From Deltaproteobacteria bacterium (GTDB lineage: Bacteria > SAR324 > XYD2-FULL-50-16): a DNA stretch of 43,545 bases. The position numbers and the translations under genes are program-made. The notes beneath the pieces are model-generated. The model made no database searches. It had not been told where the DNA came from and saw only the letters and a list, made by a program, of their open reading frames with translations. The first letter of the stretch is position 1. Every line of letters begins with the position of its first letter. The DNA is taken from contig JAOUME010000007.1 in assembly GCA_029881655.1 (NCBI GenBank), forward strand, positions 1-43,545, written 5' to 3'. Positions 43,219 through 43,545 of this stretch are shown here, piece by piece.

Positions 43219-43545
43219 ATGAAAAAAGACCTCTTGCAGGAAGATCCAAAATTACTCGCGAAAACCATAAAGGAAATCGGTGCGACTCCCTATTTCCGTT
43301 CGCTGGATCATATGCTTTTAGAAAAAGTTTTCGTTTCAGGCTCCATCTACTCCCTTAAAAAAGGTGAAACCCTGATCCGCCAAAGCGATAAAAGTAATCG
43401 CATGTTCTACATTCTTATCTCTGGCGAATTCGAGGTTTACGCGGATAATCAATTCATCTTGAGGCTGGATGAGCCTGGACAAACCCTCGGCGAAATGGCG
43501 ATCATAAACCCGCGACCAAGAACGGCTGATGTGATCGCGTCCAAA
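43219..43545 (+). CDS. Cyclic nucleotide-binding-domain protein, 3'-truncated by window edge
   Basis: The frame from the ATG at 43219 is open to the end of the window (109 codons). It contains a cyclic nucleotide-binding (CAP_ED) fold: the beta-roll L-K-K-G-E-T-L-I-R-Q-S-D, F-Y-I-L-I-S-G-E-F-E-V-Y, and the phosphate-binding G-E-M-A-I-I-N-P-R-P-R-T-A-D-V segment, close to the PRRTAxV consensus. Because the C-terminus is missing, it is not known whether an HTH, kinase or other output domain follows. It lies 26 bases after the polyprenyl synthase and may share its transcript. Confidence 0.85.
   Translation, partial: MKKDLLQEDPKLLAKTIKEIGATPYFRSLDHMLLEKVFVSGSIYSLKKGETLIRQSDKSNRMFYILISGEFEVYADNQFILRLDEPGQTLGEMAIINPRPRTADVIASK

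Overview
The window reads as chromosomal DNA from a Gram-negative, respiring bacterium that carries chemotaxis genes. Evidence for an outer membrane is LpxK (lipid A), a GT9 heptosyltransferase-like protein and two secreted beta-barrel-like proteins. A long-chain polyprenyl diphosphate synthase and a complete alternative complex III (ActA-F) indicate a quinone-linked respiratory chain. The gene complement resembles deep proteobacterial lineages (delta-grade or SAR324-like), but that placement is an inference and no rRNA is present to test it. I see no rRNA, tRNA, IS element, prophage or CRISPR array.

Layout. 1-7.4 kb: an unrecognised gene cut by the left edge, a tiny zinc-ribbon protein, a half-size UPF0016 membrane protein, a large TPR protein, a YggT protein, and (minus strand) an RNase II-family exonuclease and an OYE-family flavin oxidoreductase. 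7.5-10.5 kb: a small Cys-rich protein and a CoaD-like adenylyltransferase (plus), converging on an ITPA-like nucleotide pyrophosphatase and ATP-dependent PEP carboxykinase (minus). 10.9-18.0 kb, plus strand: two tandem paralogous outer-membrane barrel candidates, an FmdE-domain protein, purC, pyrE, ftsH and psd. 18.0-28.2 kb, minus strand: a chemosensory cluster transcribed cheA2-cheW-cheA1-histidine kinase-cheR-receiver-cheD-cheB, with no receptor gene. 28.4-31.6 kb, minus: cysE, lpxK and selU. 31.7-39.2 kb, minus: the actABCDEF operon. 39.6-43.5 kb, plus: an EcsC-family protein, a GT9 glycosyltransferase, a TPR lipoprotein, a polyprenyl synthase and a cyclic-nucleotide-binding-domain protein cut by the right edge.

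How they fit together. The Act complex would oxidise quinol made with polyprenyl chains from the IspB-like enzyme; no terminal oxidase is adjacent. The Che cluster has two full-length CheA kinases, one CheW, both adaptation enzymes (CheR, CheB), CheD, a lone receiver and a membrane PAS histidine kinase, so it is a chemosensory module whose receptors must be encoded elsewhere. CheA1 and CheA2 share an extra N-terminal domain ahead of the phosphotransfer domain, which is the most novel-looking feature here.

General style: genes are tightly packed, with several 4-base stop/start overlaps and three convergent pairs whose 3' ends overlap. Many starts lack a clear Shine-Dalgarno sequence and sit behind A/T-rich leaders. 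Most of the window is ordinary core metabolism and respiration; I did not find a clear-cut new defence or mobile system.
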